From positions 124,001 through 188,000 of the forward strand of contig QRDG01000352.1 in assembly GCA_012064385.1 (NCBI GenBank): a stretch of 64,000 bases of DNA, written 5' to 3'. The stretch is from Puccinellia tenuiflora (lineage: Eukaryota > Streptophyta > Magnoliopsida > Poales > Poaceae). Below the pieces are notes generated by a model, which ran no database searches, was not told the DNA's origin, and saw only the letters and a program-made list of their open reading frames with translations. Shown here one piece after another: positions 34,790 through 46,983 of the stretch (the stretch's first letter is position 1; every line of letters starts with the position of its first letter). A program made the translations under genes and the position numbers.

Positions 34790-36720
34790 AACCTCATAGG
34801 TAGGGGCAACATCCCAATGAACAACATCACACTTTTAATACTCATAGCTCAACTAATCAACAACATGATGAATAAAAATGATTGCCTCTACCAATGAGAA
34901 GGATGTGCGATGATTTAGCGTAACATGGAATAAATGAATAATGACAAAGCCTTGTAAACGATCATGTTAGCTATATATGATCATGCATAGCAAAATAAAA
35001 ATATAAACAACATCAACAATAAAGTAATGGAAGTTGTATGACAATATATCTCGGAATGGCTATGTAAATGCTATGATATGTAGGTATGATGGTTGTTTTG
35101 AGGAAGATATTGGGCTTATGTGTAGGAGAACAAGAGAAAGTTCTCTCACGAAGTGTGGATGTACCGGCAAAGTATGCACCGATACTCGATGTGAGAAAGG
35201 GCAATGCGCAACACCGAAGAGGCTAGCAAATATGGATGGTGGAAGTGCCAAAATAAAAAACTCAACAACTTAATCGCATAGTAAACATCTAATAGTTATA
35301 TTCAGTTTAGGCATAATGAAAAGCACCGCCAGGAGAACGGTTGGCGGGATGAATCCGTTGCGCTTTCTCGACCCTTTCAAACACCCTAACACGTACAATC
35401 GTTGTCCGCAAAGCAAATTTCATGATACTCATACAGTTTCAAATTATGTTTTATTTAGCGCAGAAGGTACGGTTACAAGCTTTCATAAAACATATTCATG
35501 AATTATCCCCAACTTAATGGGCCAATGTCTCAAGATAAATGTAAGGTATCAAGTTACCATAATTCAATGATCTACAAGACATGCAATTTTTAATTATATC
35601 ATTATTACTCATACAACATTTTTTAGTCCAACATATAACCAAGGAACCAAATCAATTACTATTCAGCTCTCTAAAAATATATAATCGAAGCAAGAGAGTT
35701 CTAATCCTTTCTTTAAAAGAGGCAAAGCAGTGCTCTAACAAGATATAAGTGAAACACAAAGAGCAAAATTAACAGAGCAATTACTCAATGGATATATGTG
35801 AAGCATAATGAGCATTCTATTAATAACTATAGCGTGTCTCTCTCCTAGAGAAGAGTGTTAGGTATAATGACTGTAAAGACCATCAAGCAATCACAAGAAA
35901 AAATAAAACATAGCATAAAGACTCTCTAATAACAACATATCATGTAAAATAATAAAATTTAGTTTCAATGGAGAGAACCTTATAATTGTTGATGAAGAAG
36001 GGGATACCTTGGGCATCCCCAAGCTTAGATGCTTGGTACTTATTAAATATTTCATGTCAATGCCTTGGGTATCCCCAAGCTTGACCTTTTATTCCTTCTT
36101 GGTTTCCTTTCATCATCCTCTCTCGTAAAATTTCAAAACTTCCTTCACAGAAAACTCTCACGAACTCATTAGAGGGGTTAGTATCCAAATCAAATCCACT
36201 TAAGTACTGTAGAGACAAGTTTAATAAAGTCATTTTAACATTAGCTACTCTATACTAATTCTTTATAACACATTTCCCCCCAAAAGAAATCACAAAAAAT
36301 AAACAGTGTAGGCGGAAACATAAATAAAGACAACAATTTGTCAAACATGACAGTCTGTAGGAAAAAAGTTAAATAAATGCTTTCGAACCTCCAAACAACA
36401 AGTTTAAGATAGATTTGGAAAGCTAACAAACAGATCTTGATTTATAAAAAAATACATGGCTTTATCATATTCTGGTGATTTGATATGAATTTATTTTTAG
36501 TACATGCCAAAATTTATGTTTCCGGACAGCAAGCAAAGAAGCAAACTTTCAAGCATTACAGGCTACTCTTGGAACATAAGCAAAAGCAATAAGATATAAA
36601 TGAACTTACTATAGATGTACTAACTTTATTGACGGCTCAACAAAAATCATAAGAAAACTAAAAGCAAAAATAGCATGGGTTGCCTCCCAGGAGTGCTATT
36701 ATCCAAGGTCTTTTAGCTAG
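34790..36720 (-). mobile_element. Inverted fragment of an element C-like Athila internal region
   Basis: Blocks run antiparallel to element C. The stretch at 35040-35130 is the reverse of ~43230-43340. The region 36000-36060, with CATCCCCAAGCTTAGATGC, is the reverse of ~42310-42360. The region 36670-36720, with GGTTGCCTCCCAGGAGTGC, is the reverse of ~41640-41690. No reading frame survives. It has no own LTRs. Confidence 0.7.
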
Positions 36721-37372
36721 GCATAAAGCAATATATCAATTTTATCTCCAAAACCAATATCAAAATCATAGTTAGCCCTTATGAATGACTCAAAAGGTAA
36801 CTTCATTATTTTCCTAAGAAAGTGTTCTGTCTCTTTCTTGAGAGTAAAATATCGATGTTCGATGTCCCCTCTGAGAAAATGAAGCTGAATGTCTTTATAA
36901 GTACTAAGATGTGTAAAGGAGCATCAAAATGATTGTGATAATGAAGTTTCTATGGACATGGTTAATTTCTAGTTTCCAATTTTTTGCATGTCATGGACCA
37001 TCTGTAACTTATCTGAATAGCCTTCTTAAGGCATATAAACTTCAAATTTCGATTATAAACTATTGTTTAGCTGCTGGTTGTCCCTCAAACTATATGTGAT
37101 GATAATTCGAAAGACTGGAGCATCAGCTGGAGTATTTATCTACCGTACTGCTTATTCATTGTAGTTGTATATATGTATTTCATGTTGACTTGCATTTTTT
37201 CAGAGCGGTCGCGGGAAACCTTCTGAAACTGGGAACAATTGTCGGTGGGAAACTTCACCACTGGCAAGATTGTCGTGCTTGCCAGGAAAAAGAATGTGAA
37301 TAAGCTTCTGATGGTAATGAATGGACTACAGAGATGCAAACTTTTGATGGTGACGAAGGAACTGTAGAGATG
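36572..37372 (+). repeat. Tandem-duplicated unit, copy 1 (left part, before element C)
   Basis: This matches 46015-46835. It continues after element C at 45858-46009, so copy 1 is about 948 bases long. Element C inserted into it, duplicating AGATG. Confidence 0.88.
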
Positions 37373-38799
37373 TGATACGTCTCCGACGTATCTATAATTT
37401 CTTATGATCCATGCTTGTTTTCATACCATTTGCTACATGTTTTGTTTACATCTTATAGCATTTTTATGCATTTTTGGAACTAACATATTAACAAGATGCC
37501 CCAGTGCCAGTTCCTGTTTTCTGCTGTTTTTCCGTTTCAGAAAAGTACTTAAGGAAATATTCTCGGAATCGGACGGGACAAAAACCCAGGATTTTATAAT
37601 TTCGTCACGCACACGGAGTCCAAAGGGGAGCCGAAGACGCACCAGAGGGCGACCACACCCTAGGGTGGCGCGGCCCACCTGTCTGCCGCGCCACCAGGTG
37701 GTGTGGCCCCCTCGGGCCTCCACCGACGCCGCCCTTTCGTCTATATAATCCCCCCGAAGAGAAAACCCTAAGGACACCGTCATATTCCAAAAAAACATCT
37801 GCAGCGCCGCCGCCATCGCCGACAAGTTTCGGGGGACAGAAGTCTCTGTTCCGGCACCCTGCCGGGACGGGGAAGTGCCCCCGAAGCCATCTCCATCGAC
37901 TCCACCACCATCTTCATCGCCGTTGCTGACTCCCATGATGAGGAGGGAGTAGTTCTCCCTCGGGGCTGAGGGCCGTACCGGTAGCCATGTGGTCTATATC
38001 TCTCTCTCCCATGATGTGATCTATATGTGATCATGAGCTTTGCAATCTAGATGTTGTTATGTTACTCAAGTGGGCTTTATTTATGTGATCTTCGGAGACT
38101 CCTTGTCCCACGTGTGTAAAGGTGACAGTGTGTGCACCGTGTGGGTCTTTAGGCTATATTTCACAAGATACTTGTTCACTGATTTATTATTTGAGTTGGA
38201 TGTCTCTATGAAATTGTGGTGTGTTAGTACCTCCTATGAATGCTCATGGTCCAGTGTGGGGTATTCATTAGTACTTGGGAATATATGTTTGAGGCGTGCT
38301 TTTGCATTCCTACACAATGAATTAGTGTTCGTTATCCAGCCGGAGAATACTTCGGAGTAGTATTTTGAAGTGCTTATATTTATATTCAATTATGATTGCA
38401 TTGTTGAGAGTGACCACTGGTGAAAGTATGATCCCTAGGCCTTGTTTCTAAGCATTGAAACACCGTTTGCAACAAGTTCTGCTACATGTTTGCTTGCTGC
38501 CATTTTTATTTCAGATTGCAATTACTACTTATAATCATCCATATTACTTGTATCTCACTATCTCTTCGCCGAACTAGTGCACCTATACATCTGACAAGTG
38601 TATTGGGTGTGTTGGGGACACAAGAGACTTTTTGTATTGTGATTGCAGGGTTGCTTGAGAGGGATACCTTTGACCTCTACCTCCCTGAGTTCGATAAACC
38701 TTGGGTGATTCACTTAAGGGAAACTTGCTGCTGTTCTACAAACCTCTGCTCTTGGAGGCCCAACATTGTCTACAAGAATAGAAGCGTGTGTAGACATCA
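37373..38799 (+). repeat. 5' LTR of element C
   Basis: It starts TGATACGTCTCCGACGTATC and ends GTGTAGACATCA. TCTATATAATCC near 37739-37750 is a plausible TATA box. Confidence 0.95.
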
Positions 38800-38809
38800 A
38801 GCTATTTTC

Positions 38810-38904
38810 TGGCGCCGTTGCCGGGGAGGTAAGGTAAGCGGCACTCACACTCCAGCAAAGAAGCTATCCGGCAACGAAGCTATTTTCTGGCGCCGTTGCC
38901 GGGG
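38810..38904 (+). other. Duplicated primer-binding site of element C
   Basis: Two perfect copies of TGGCGCCGTTGCCGGGG lie at 38810-38826 and 38888-38904, in a 78-bp repeat that begins AAGCTATTTTCTGG. A third, decayed start of the unit follows near 38940. Only the first copy is at the normal distance from the LTR. Confidence 0.9.
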
Positions 38905-39106
38905 AGGTAAGGTAAAAGGTACTCACATCATCTGGCTACTAAGCTATTTTCTAGTACTGTTGCTGTTGTGTGAGTGCTCGAAGTTATTTCCTTTAGATTC
39001 TGCAATTATATCTTTTTGTTTCTTGTTTTTAATTTCACTAGTTAGGCTTAATGGAAAACAACAAAAAATTAGTATTAGTTCTTTGGAAATCATTTTTGCT
39101 AATGCT

Positions 39107-41563
39107 ATGGAAAAGTCTAAGCTTGGGGAAGCTAGTTTTTATGAAAATGATCTTTTTAGTTCCCCAGCTTTAGAGGAGAAAATTTGCTCTGATAATACTT
39201 TGTCTCCCATATGTGATAATTCGAATCATGCTTGTGATATTCTAAATCCACCTACTGAAAGTATTCCTTTTAAAATACCTATGAAAATTGTTGAAAAGGT
39301 TATGGATGAATGTTATGCAGGGGATGGAACAATCCGTCCAAGTGATCACTTGTTGAAACTTACAGAACTTTGTGAGTTGTTTAAGATTGCAGGTTTATCA
39401 AGAGAAAATGTCATGGAGAAATTATTTCCATTGTCACTTAAGGACAAAGCAAGGGAGTGGTATGATCTACTTGATGATCCTCATCATTTGGAGTGGAAGG
39501 AGCTTGCAAATCTCTTTTACTCTAAATTTTATCCTCCTTATGAAATGCATTTGGATAGGAATTACATCTTTAATTTTTGGCCTCATGATGGAGAAAGCAT
39601 TGCTCAAGCTTGGGGAAGGCTGAAAACATTAATACTTAAATGTCCTAACCATGAGCTTCCTAAGAAAATAATTGTTACTAATTTTTATGCAAGGCTTTCA
39701 GGTGATTGCAAGAATTATCTAGATGCCTGTTCAGGGGGTTCTTTCACAAGTAAGAAGGTTGAAACTAGATGGGATCTTCTTGAGAAAATTCAAGACAATA
39801 CTGAAGGTTGGGAGAATGACAAAGGTAAAGAATCAGGTATAAACTATGAATATGATTGCATTAAGTCCTTCATTGAAACTGCTGTTTTTCAAGAGCTTAG
39901 TGCTAAATATGGTCTTGATTCTCAAATTATTGTTGATTGTTGTAGAGCCTTTGCTTCTCATATTAATGTTCCTAAAGAAAATTGGGACCTATATCATGAA
40001 CCTTTTAAAGACACTTGCATGAAAAATGATATTATTGTTAATGATTGTAATAAACGTGCTCAAACTTCTGAAAATACTATCTCTTATAAGCATGTTAATT
40101 TTTGTGGAGTACTTAGACCTTGTAAAAAGAGCCAAATTGAAGAAGAATATTGTATCCATCATAGGAATGAAAAAACTAGAACTTGGAATAGAGCTCTTGA
40201 TGATCTTGGTGAAAAAGTTTGTGCCCACTATCCTTTTATTTGTGAACTTTGCTATAAAGTTGGTCATTTCAATTTTCAATGCTCAGGGAAAGATAATAGC
40301 CTTTCTAATCCAATGAGTACTGCGAGTCTGTATTGTGATGACATGATCACTCCTAATCAGCATGATGAACTTATATTTTTTTTGGGGTGTGAAGAGTTAT
40401 CAAGAAAAACTTCTTTAATAGATATGAGTGCTTTTGATATAAACAACGTCCTGCATGGTTGTCATCTTTATTGTGTTGATATTTGCCATACAAATACTTA
40501 TATACAAAATATTATACAAGATGGGATTTTACCAAAATATGACAGGACTAATAGGTGTTTTGATCTTATCAATGAAAGAGAAGAATCCTTCCAAGTTTCC
40601 TCTGTTGTTTCTAACAATAAACCAGGTTATGTGGAGAAGCTTCCTTTCAAGGCTCTCCCTCCTAAGAAGGGAAAGAAGAAGAAGAAGATGAAGAGTAAAA
40701 GGAGAGAGGAAACGGTACCTTTCCCTAAACATGTTGCTCCTATTATAGTTGTTGCTGATGAGTATGAATTCGATGATTTTGAATTAGATGATGTTCCTAT
40801 GCCTGTTACTTATATTAGTGATCATGATTGGGAAAAGCATAGTACTTTTGATATTGAAACCCTCTTGGGTACTAATTCTGAAAATGATGATGCTAATGAT
40901 TGCAACACTATTAGTACTATCCATATTCTTTCCAATGATGATATGATAAGCTCTAAGCTTGGGGATGAGGTGTTTGAAAATCCTTTTGCTACTAATGATT
41001 ACATGTTTGATACATCTCCTTCTAGTAAAAATGATGATATGTTTACAGATGAACACACTTTGGAAGATAAATATTCTATTCCTTATGATGATACTATGCC
41101 CCCAGTTTTTGATAATTATTATAAAGAATATTATGACATGGGTTATAATTACAATCATCCTCATGAAACTTGTCATAATTATGGAGGGATCACCCAAAAC
41201 CATCCCTTTAATATACAACATGTTTATCATGTTCAAGTTCTTTATGATGATCCTGCTCTAGTTGTTATTAATGAGAAGAACTTTGTTTATGTGGAAAATG
41301 ATGACACTTTTATGCATATGGATCATGATAAGAATTTTACATGTGATGGTTATATTGTGGATTTTATCAATGATGCTACTGAAAGTTTTTATGAAAAAGG
41401 GAGACATGGCTTCATATATCACAATAACATTGAATCTCCTCTCCTTTTGTTGAAATTTTTTAAGTTTCACCTATTTTGTCTTCCTATGCTAGTCAATTTA
41501 TGCTTCATGGATTTATTTACTTACAAGATTCCAATGCATAGGAAGTGGGTTAGACTTAAATGA
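39107..41563 (+). CDS. Gag protein of element C, about 818 aa
   Basis: The frame is open from within the 5' LTR; the ATG at 39107 (MEKSKLGEASF) is the first sensible internal start. Residues ~85-205 carry the Retrotrans_gag core (FPLSLKDKAREWYDLLDD, then ELANLFYSKFYPPYEM). Near residue 385 lies a single CCHC zinc knuckle, CELCYKVGHFNFQC. A Lys-rich block (~530, KKGKKKKKMKSKRRE) precedes a long Asp/Glu/Asn-rich tail resembling element A's frame. The frame stops without reaching a protease. Gag forms the virus-like particle and packages element RNA. The frame is uninterrupted for over 800 codons, consistent with recent insertion. Confidence 0.85.
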   Translation: MEKSKLGEASFYENDLFSSPALEEKICSDNTLSPICDNSNHACDILNPPTESIPFKIPMKIVEKVMDECYAGDGTIRPSDHLLKLTELCELFKIAGLSRENVMEKLFPLSLKDKAREWYDLLDDPHHLEWKELANLFYSKFYPPYEMHLDRNYIFNFWPHDGESIAQAWGRLKTLILKCPNHELPKKIIVTNFYARLSGDCKNYLDACSGGSFTSKKVETRWDLLEKIQDNTEGWENDKGKESGINYEYDCIKSFIETAVFQELSAKYGLDSQIIVDCCRAFASHINVPKENWDLYHEPFKDTCMKNDIIVNDCNKRAQTSENTISYKHVNFCGVLRPCKKSQIEEEYCIHHRNEKTRTWNRALDDLGEKVCAHYPFICELCYKVGHFNFQCSGKDNSLSNPMSTASLYCDDMITPNQHDELIFFLGCEELSRKTSLIDMSAFDINNVLHGCHLYCVDICHTNTYIQNIIQDGILPKYDRTNRCFDLINEREESFQVSSVVSNNKPGYVEKLPFKALPPKKGKKKKKMKSKRREETVPFPKHVAPIIVVADEYEFDDFELDDVPMPVTYISDHDWEKHSTFDIETLLGTNSENDDANDCNTISTIHILSNDDMISSKLGDEVFENPFATNDYMFDTSPSSKNDDMFTDEHTLEDKYSIPYDDTMPPVFDNYYKEYYDMGYNYNHPHETCHNYGGITQNHPFNIQHVYHVQVLYDDPALVVINEKNFVYVENDDTFMHMDHDKNFTCDGYIVDFINDATESFYEKGRHGFIYHNNIESPLLLLKFFKFHLFCLPMLVNLCFMDLFTYKIPMHRKWVRLK

Positions 41564-44430
41564 GTTTTATAGTTGCTTCTTGATGCTCCCTTATTGTGCT
41601 CCAACTCTCATTTTTATGTGAGCATCATCAAAATTACCATGCCTAGCTAAAAGGCTTTAAAGAAAAGCGCTTATGGGAGACAACCCATCATTTTATTTTC
41701 AGTATCTTTTCTTTTATTTGAGTCAAGAAGTTTGTTTACTTCTGTAGCAACTTCTTTGTATCTTTATTTTCTTGCAATGTTGTGCCAAGTAAGGTCTCTA
41801 GTAGAAAGTTTTTGCTATATTTGGATTTCTGCACAGGAAACAGATTTCTGTCTGTCACCGTTAAATTCGTCATTTATTCCAGAAGCGACGAAATGCTTTG
41901 AGATTTTGTGTGCTGAATCTTAATATATGTATGAAACTTTTTCTAGTTCAGTGATTTTCGATTTGAGCAACTCTAGTGCCTCGAAAAAATTCGTCTTTAC
42001 AGACTGTTCAGATTTTGACAGATTCTGCCTTTTATTGTGCATTGCTTCTTTTGCGATGTTTATTTGGATCTTTTTGATTCTTTGAGCATCAATGGCTATA
42101 GCTAATGTTATAATGCATTAAGATGTGCTTGTGTCACAGTAGAACTTGTGAATTTTTGGTTTATGCACTAACCCTCTAATGAGAATTACTTTGAGTTTGA
42201 TGTGGTGGAAGTTTTCAAGTAAGCAAAAGGGACGATATGATGAGATCAAGAAGAGTGAAAAGCCTAAGCTTGGGGATGCCCCGGTGGGTCATCCCCAGCA
42301 AATTCAAGAAGACTCAAGCATCTAAGCTTGGGGATGCCCAAGGCATCCCCTTCTTCATCGACAAAACTATCAGGTCATCTCTAGTGATACTATATTTTTA
42401 TTCCACTACATCTTATGTATTTTGCTTGGAGCGTCTGTTTTTATTTTGAGTGTGTGTTTTAGTTTGCTTAATAAGTTGGATCCTAGCATTCTTGTGTGGG
42501 AGAGAGACACGCTCTGCTTTTTCATATGAATACTCATGTGCTTCGCTTATATTTGTTGAGTATTCTTAGCTACTGTTTGTTTTCTAGTAAGCTCTCGCTT
42601 TTAGCATGTTATCTTGTTTAGAGCTGCTAGTTCTTTGTGTTAAGCTCTCTTGTATTTCACTCTTATTTGTTAGAGAGTTGTTTTAGTTGCTTGGTTGATG
42701 TGTTAGATTGGAAAATGCTATGCTTGTGATAGTGGTATGAAATAGAGAAAAGCTGCATAGTCTTGTAGACCATTGTGTAGATAACTTGCTCCTCTTCAAT
42801 TGTTTTGAGGTATTAAAATAACTAATGGTTAAAATATGTTGGTTAATGTTGTTAAGAGCTGATTAGTGAAGATGTGTTAGTAGAGCGTGGAGCCGTACTT
42901 TTCTGAACTAAAAACAACTTAAGTCAATAGTGCTTTAGTGTCGTGATTTCCTCTTAGTTGAAAAGAAATTTATAATGGTATAGTTACTGCAACGGTCGGG
43001 GAAGCCAACGGGGCACTTGTGTCGCCGCCACGATCCCTCTCGGGGTGTCTCTAACCATTTGTAAAACTTTGATACTGTTAGTTGTTTGCAATATACGACA
43101 TGCTATGTGAGTTTTTGGTTTTTGGCACTTCCACCTCCATATTTTGCTAGCCTCTTCGGTACTTTGCATTGCCCTTTTTCACACTGAGATTGGTGCATAC
43201 TTCGCAAGTACATCCAACCCCGTGGGAGATCTTCATCTTGTTCTCCTACACATAAGCCAACTATCTTCCTCAAAACAGCCACCATATCTACCTATCACAG
43301 CATTTCCATAGCTGTTCCGAGATACATTGCCATGCAACATCCATCATTTACATTACATGACTTTATGTCATTTTTACTTCATTACCATATAGTATTGCTT
43401 GACCATTTGAGTTAGTGTGATGCGTGGTTTTCCACATGTTTTACATCTTTTCCACACTACGCTCAATCATGCATATCCACCATACACCATGTATTAGTCT
43501 TTGAGTTTTGAGTACACCAAAAAAGTGTGATGATCATCTTGTAAAATAGAGTGTTGCCTCTACCTGTGAGCATATTGAAAAGAGTCCAAAGTGGCCAATC
43601 AAAAGAGTCCAAAAGAGACCAATGAGAGAAAAATATAAAAGAGCCACAAAGGCCTCAAAAAGCAAAAAGCAAAAAAAAAAGAATATAAAATGAGAGAGGG
43701 GGCAACACTACTATCCTTTTATTCCACACTTGTGCTAGTAGCACCTACATCATTGTAGTGAGTTTTCATGCTTCATTAGTATAACTATGTGGGGACCAAA
43801 CGTTATAGAACTTGGCTTGTATATTCCAACGATGAGCCTCCTCAAGTGAGCTCTAGGTCTTCATGAGCAAGCAAGTTGGATGCACCCCCACTAGTTCCAT
43901 TGGAGAGCTTCCATTTATATAGCTCTATGTGCATCCGTTGCATGGCAATCACTACTCCTCATTCAGTGTCTACTACGGGACTTCCTCTTGTCTTGTGGTT
44001 ACCTCTTCCACTGTTTGAGCCTTTCTTTTTGGCCTTCCAAACCCCCATTATTATTCTCTTTGCCATAACCTCATGGTGCCAAGCCTTCTTCTTGCTTGGC
44101 TATTTCTATTATTGACTGAATTTGATGCTTTGAAGATTGATTGACATTTTACATTGGAGACACAATTTACTATTCTTCTTTCTAAACCTTATGTATGGTT
44201 CCTTGTCTCCAACACGCTGATTCATGAAAAGTTCTAGCTTCTTTTAGCTAGCATTTGTTAATCATTGTTTGCTTAATGTCAACTATAGACAATTGTTTTG
44301 GATCACCTTATTCACATCATGTGTTTTGCATTACTATGTTGATCTAGATTGTGAGTTTGCATGTCTCCTAAGAAATTATTTGTTATCGTTCTACCTACTC
44401 GAGGACGAGTAGAACTAAGCTTGGGGATGC
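41564..44430 (+). other. Non-coding 3' internal region of element C
   Basis: About 2.9 kb without a supported gene. It holds AAGCTTGGGGATG blocks at 42266 and 42325. The second is part of a palindrome GGGGATGCC-CAA-GGCATCCCC at ~42330-42350. The tract AAGCTTGGGGATGC adjoins the 3' LTR. Confidence 0.75.
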
Positions 44431-45857
44431 TGATACGTCTCCGACGTATCTATAATTTATTATGATCCATGCTTGTTTTCATACCATTTGCTACATGTTT
44501 TGTTTACATCTTATAGCATTTTTATGCATTTTTGGAACTAACATATTAACAAGATGCCCCAGTGCCAGTTCCTGTTTTCTGCTGTTTTTCCGTTTCAGAA
44601 AAGTACTTAAGGAAATATTCTCGGAATCGGACGGGACAAAAACCCAGGATCTTATAATTTCGTCACGCACACGGAGTCCAAAGGGGAGCCGAAGACGCAC
44701 CAGAGGGCGACCACACCCTAGGGTGGCGCGGCCCACCTGTCTGCCGCGCCACCAGGTGGTGTGGCCCCCTCGGGCCTCCACCGACGCCGCCCTTTCGCCT
44801 ATATAATCCCCCCGACGAGAAAACCCTAAGGACCCCGTCATATTCCAAAGAAACATCTGCAGCGCCGCCGCCATCGCCGACAAGTTTCGGGGGACAGAAG
44901 TCTCTGTTCCGGCACCCTGCCGGGACAGGGAAGTGCCCCCTGAGCCATCTCCATCGACTCCACCACCATCTTCATCGCCGTTGCTGACTCCCATGATGAG
45001 GAGGGAGTAGTTCTCCCTCGGGGCTGAGGGCCGTACCGGTAGCCATGTGGTCTATATCTCTCTCTCCCATGATGTGATCTATATGTGATCATGAGCTTTG
45101 CAATCTAGATGTTGTTATGTTACTCAAGTGGGCTTTATTTATGTGATCTCCGGAGACTCCTTGTCCCACGTGTGTAAAGGTGACAGTGTGTGCACCGTGT
45201 GGGTCTTTAGGCTATATTTCACAAGATACTTGTTCACTGATTTATTATTTGAGTTGGATGTCTCTATGAAATTGTGGTGTGTTAGTACCTCCTATGAATG
45301 CTCATGGTCCAGTGTGGGGTATTCATTAGTACTTGGGAATATATGTTTGAGGCGTGCTTTTGCATTCCTACACAATGAATTAGTGTTCGTTATCCAGCCG
45401 GAGAATACTTCGGAGTAGTATTTTGAAGTGCTTATATTTATATTCAATTATGATTGCATTGTTGAGAGTGACCACTGGTGAATGTATGATCCCTAGGCCT
45501 TGTTTCTAAGCATTGAAACACCGTTTACAACAAGTTCTGCTACATGTTTGCTTGCTGCCATTTTTATTTCAGATTGCAATTACTACTTATAATCATCCAT
45601 ATTACTTGTATTTCACTATCTCTTCGCCGAACTAGTGCACCTATACATCTGACAAGTGTATTGGGTGTGTTGGGGACACAAGAGACTTTTTGTATTGTGA
45701 TTGCAGGGTTGCTTGAGAGGGATACCTTTGACCTCTACCTCCCTGAGTTCGATAAACCTTGGGTGATTCACTTAAGGGAAACTTGCTGCTGTTCTACAAA
45801 CCTCTGCTCTTGGAGGCCCAACACTGTCTACAAGAATAGAAGCATGTGTAGACATCA
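44431..45857 (+). repeat. 3' LTR of element C
   Basis: It is the same length as the 5' LTR (1427 bp) with about 15 substitutions. It is followed directly by AGATG. Confidence 0.95.
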
Positions 45858-46009
45858 AGATGCAAGCTTCTGATTTGTGATGAAGAAACTGTAGTGACAC
45901 AAATCATGCATCCTTCTGAAGGTTAAGGCAGTAAAAAAACTCCTGACCAGAATGATTCTTCATCTGATCGGTAGGTGGTTCACGACGTCTTAGCACACAA
46001 ATAATCGAA
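45858..46009 (+). repeat. Tandem-duplicated unit, copy 1 (right part, after element C)
   Basis: It matches 46831-46983, including ATTTGTGATGAAGAAACTG and GGTTCACGACGTCTTAGC, and completes the copy begun at 36572. Confidence 0.88.
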
Positions 46010-46014
46010 TTATG

Positions 46015-46983
46015 TAACATAAAACAAAAGCAATAAGATATAAATGAACTTACTACAAATGTACTAACTTTATTGATGACTCAACAAAAACCATAAGAAA
46101 ACTAAAAGAAAAAATAGCATGGGTTGTCTCCCAGGAGTGCTATTATCCAAGGTCTTTTAGCTAGGCATAAAGCAATATATCAATTTTATCTCCAAAACCA
46201 ATATCAAAATCATAGTTAGCCCTTATGAATGACTCAAAAGGTAACTTCATTATTTTCCTAAGAAAGTGTTCCGTCCCTTTCTTGAGAGTAAATATCGATG
46301 TTCGATGTTCGATGTCCCCTTTGAGAAAATGAAGCTGAATGTATTTATAAGTATTAAGATGTGTAAAGGAGCATCAAAATGATTGTGATAATGAAGTTTC
46401 TATGGACATGGCTCTATTGTTAATTTTTTGTTCCCAATTTTTTGCATGTCATGGACTATCTGTAACTTATCTGAATAGCCTTCTTAAGGCATATAATTAA
46501 ACTTCAATTTCGATTATATACTATTGTTTAGATATTGGTTGTCCCTCAAACTATATGTGATGATAATTTGAAAGACTGGTGCATCAACTGGAGTATTTAT
46601 CTGTCGTACTGCTTATTCATTGTAGTTGTATATATGTATTTCATGTTGACTTGCATTTTTTCAGAGCGGTCGCGGGAAACCCTTCTGAAACTGGGAATAA
46701 TTGTCTGCAAGAAACTTCATCACTGGCAAGATTGTCCTGCTCGACAGGAAAAAAATGCGAAGAAGCTTCTGATGGTAACAAAGGGACTACAGAGATGCAA
46801 GATTTTGATGGTGACGAAGGAACTGCAAAGGTGCAAGCTTCTGATTTGTGATGAAGAAACTGTAGTGACACAAATCATGCATCCTTCTGAAGGTTAAGGC
46901 AGTAAAAAAACTCCTGACCTGAATGATTCTTCAGCTGATCGGATAGGTGGTTCACGACGTCTTAGCACACAAAAATAATCGAA
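46015..46983 (+). repeat. Tandem-duplicated unit, copy 2 (uninterrupted)
   Basis: About 969 bases matching copy 1 across its whole length. The left half contains Athila-derived sequence (GTCTCCCAGGAGTGC block); the right half contains the exon-like segment near 46664. Confidence 0.88.
46664..46897 (+). pseudogene. Possible captured exon, unknown origin
   Basis: A pyrimidine-rich TTGCATTTTTTCAG ends at ~46663 like a splice acceptor. After it one frame stays open for ~60 residues of hydrophilic sequence (ETSSLARLSCSTGKKCEE, then DFDGDEGTAK). The copy-1 equivalent (37204-37372) has frame-changing differences. I cannot identify a parent gene, and chance similarity to an exon is possible. Confidence 0.3.

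Larger units (their letters stand above)
37373..45857 (+). mobile_element. Athila-type element C, young and structurally complete
   Basis: The 5' LTR is 37373-38799 and the 3' LTR 44431-45857, both 1427 bp. A perfect target duplication AGATG lies at 37368-37372 and 45858-45862. By-eye comparison of the LTRs gives about 15 substitutions (about 1%). It has a tRNA-Asp primer site, one long gag frame and a polypurine-like tract before the 3' LTR. No protease, reverse transcriptase, RNase H or integrase was found in the 5.6-kb interior, so mobility would need enzymes from another element. Confidence 0.95.

Noticed and set aside
35034..35273. 79-residue frame with several cysteines
   Set aside because: It lies in an inverted Athila internal fragment matching the non-coding 3' region of element C.
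37404..37748. 114-residue frame repeated at 44462-44806
   Set aside because: Located in the two LTRs of element C, with no protein similarity recognised.
38486..39106. Upstream extension of the element C gag frame into the 5' LTR
   Set aside because: It crosses the LTR end and both primer-binding sites; translation more plausibly starts at the internal ATG at 39107.
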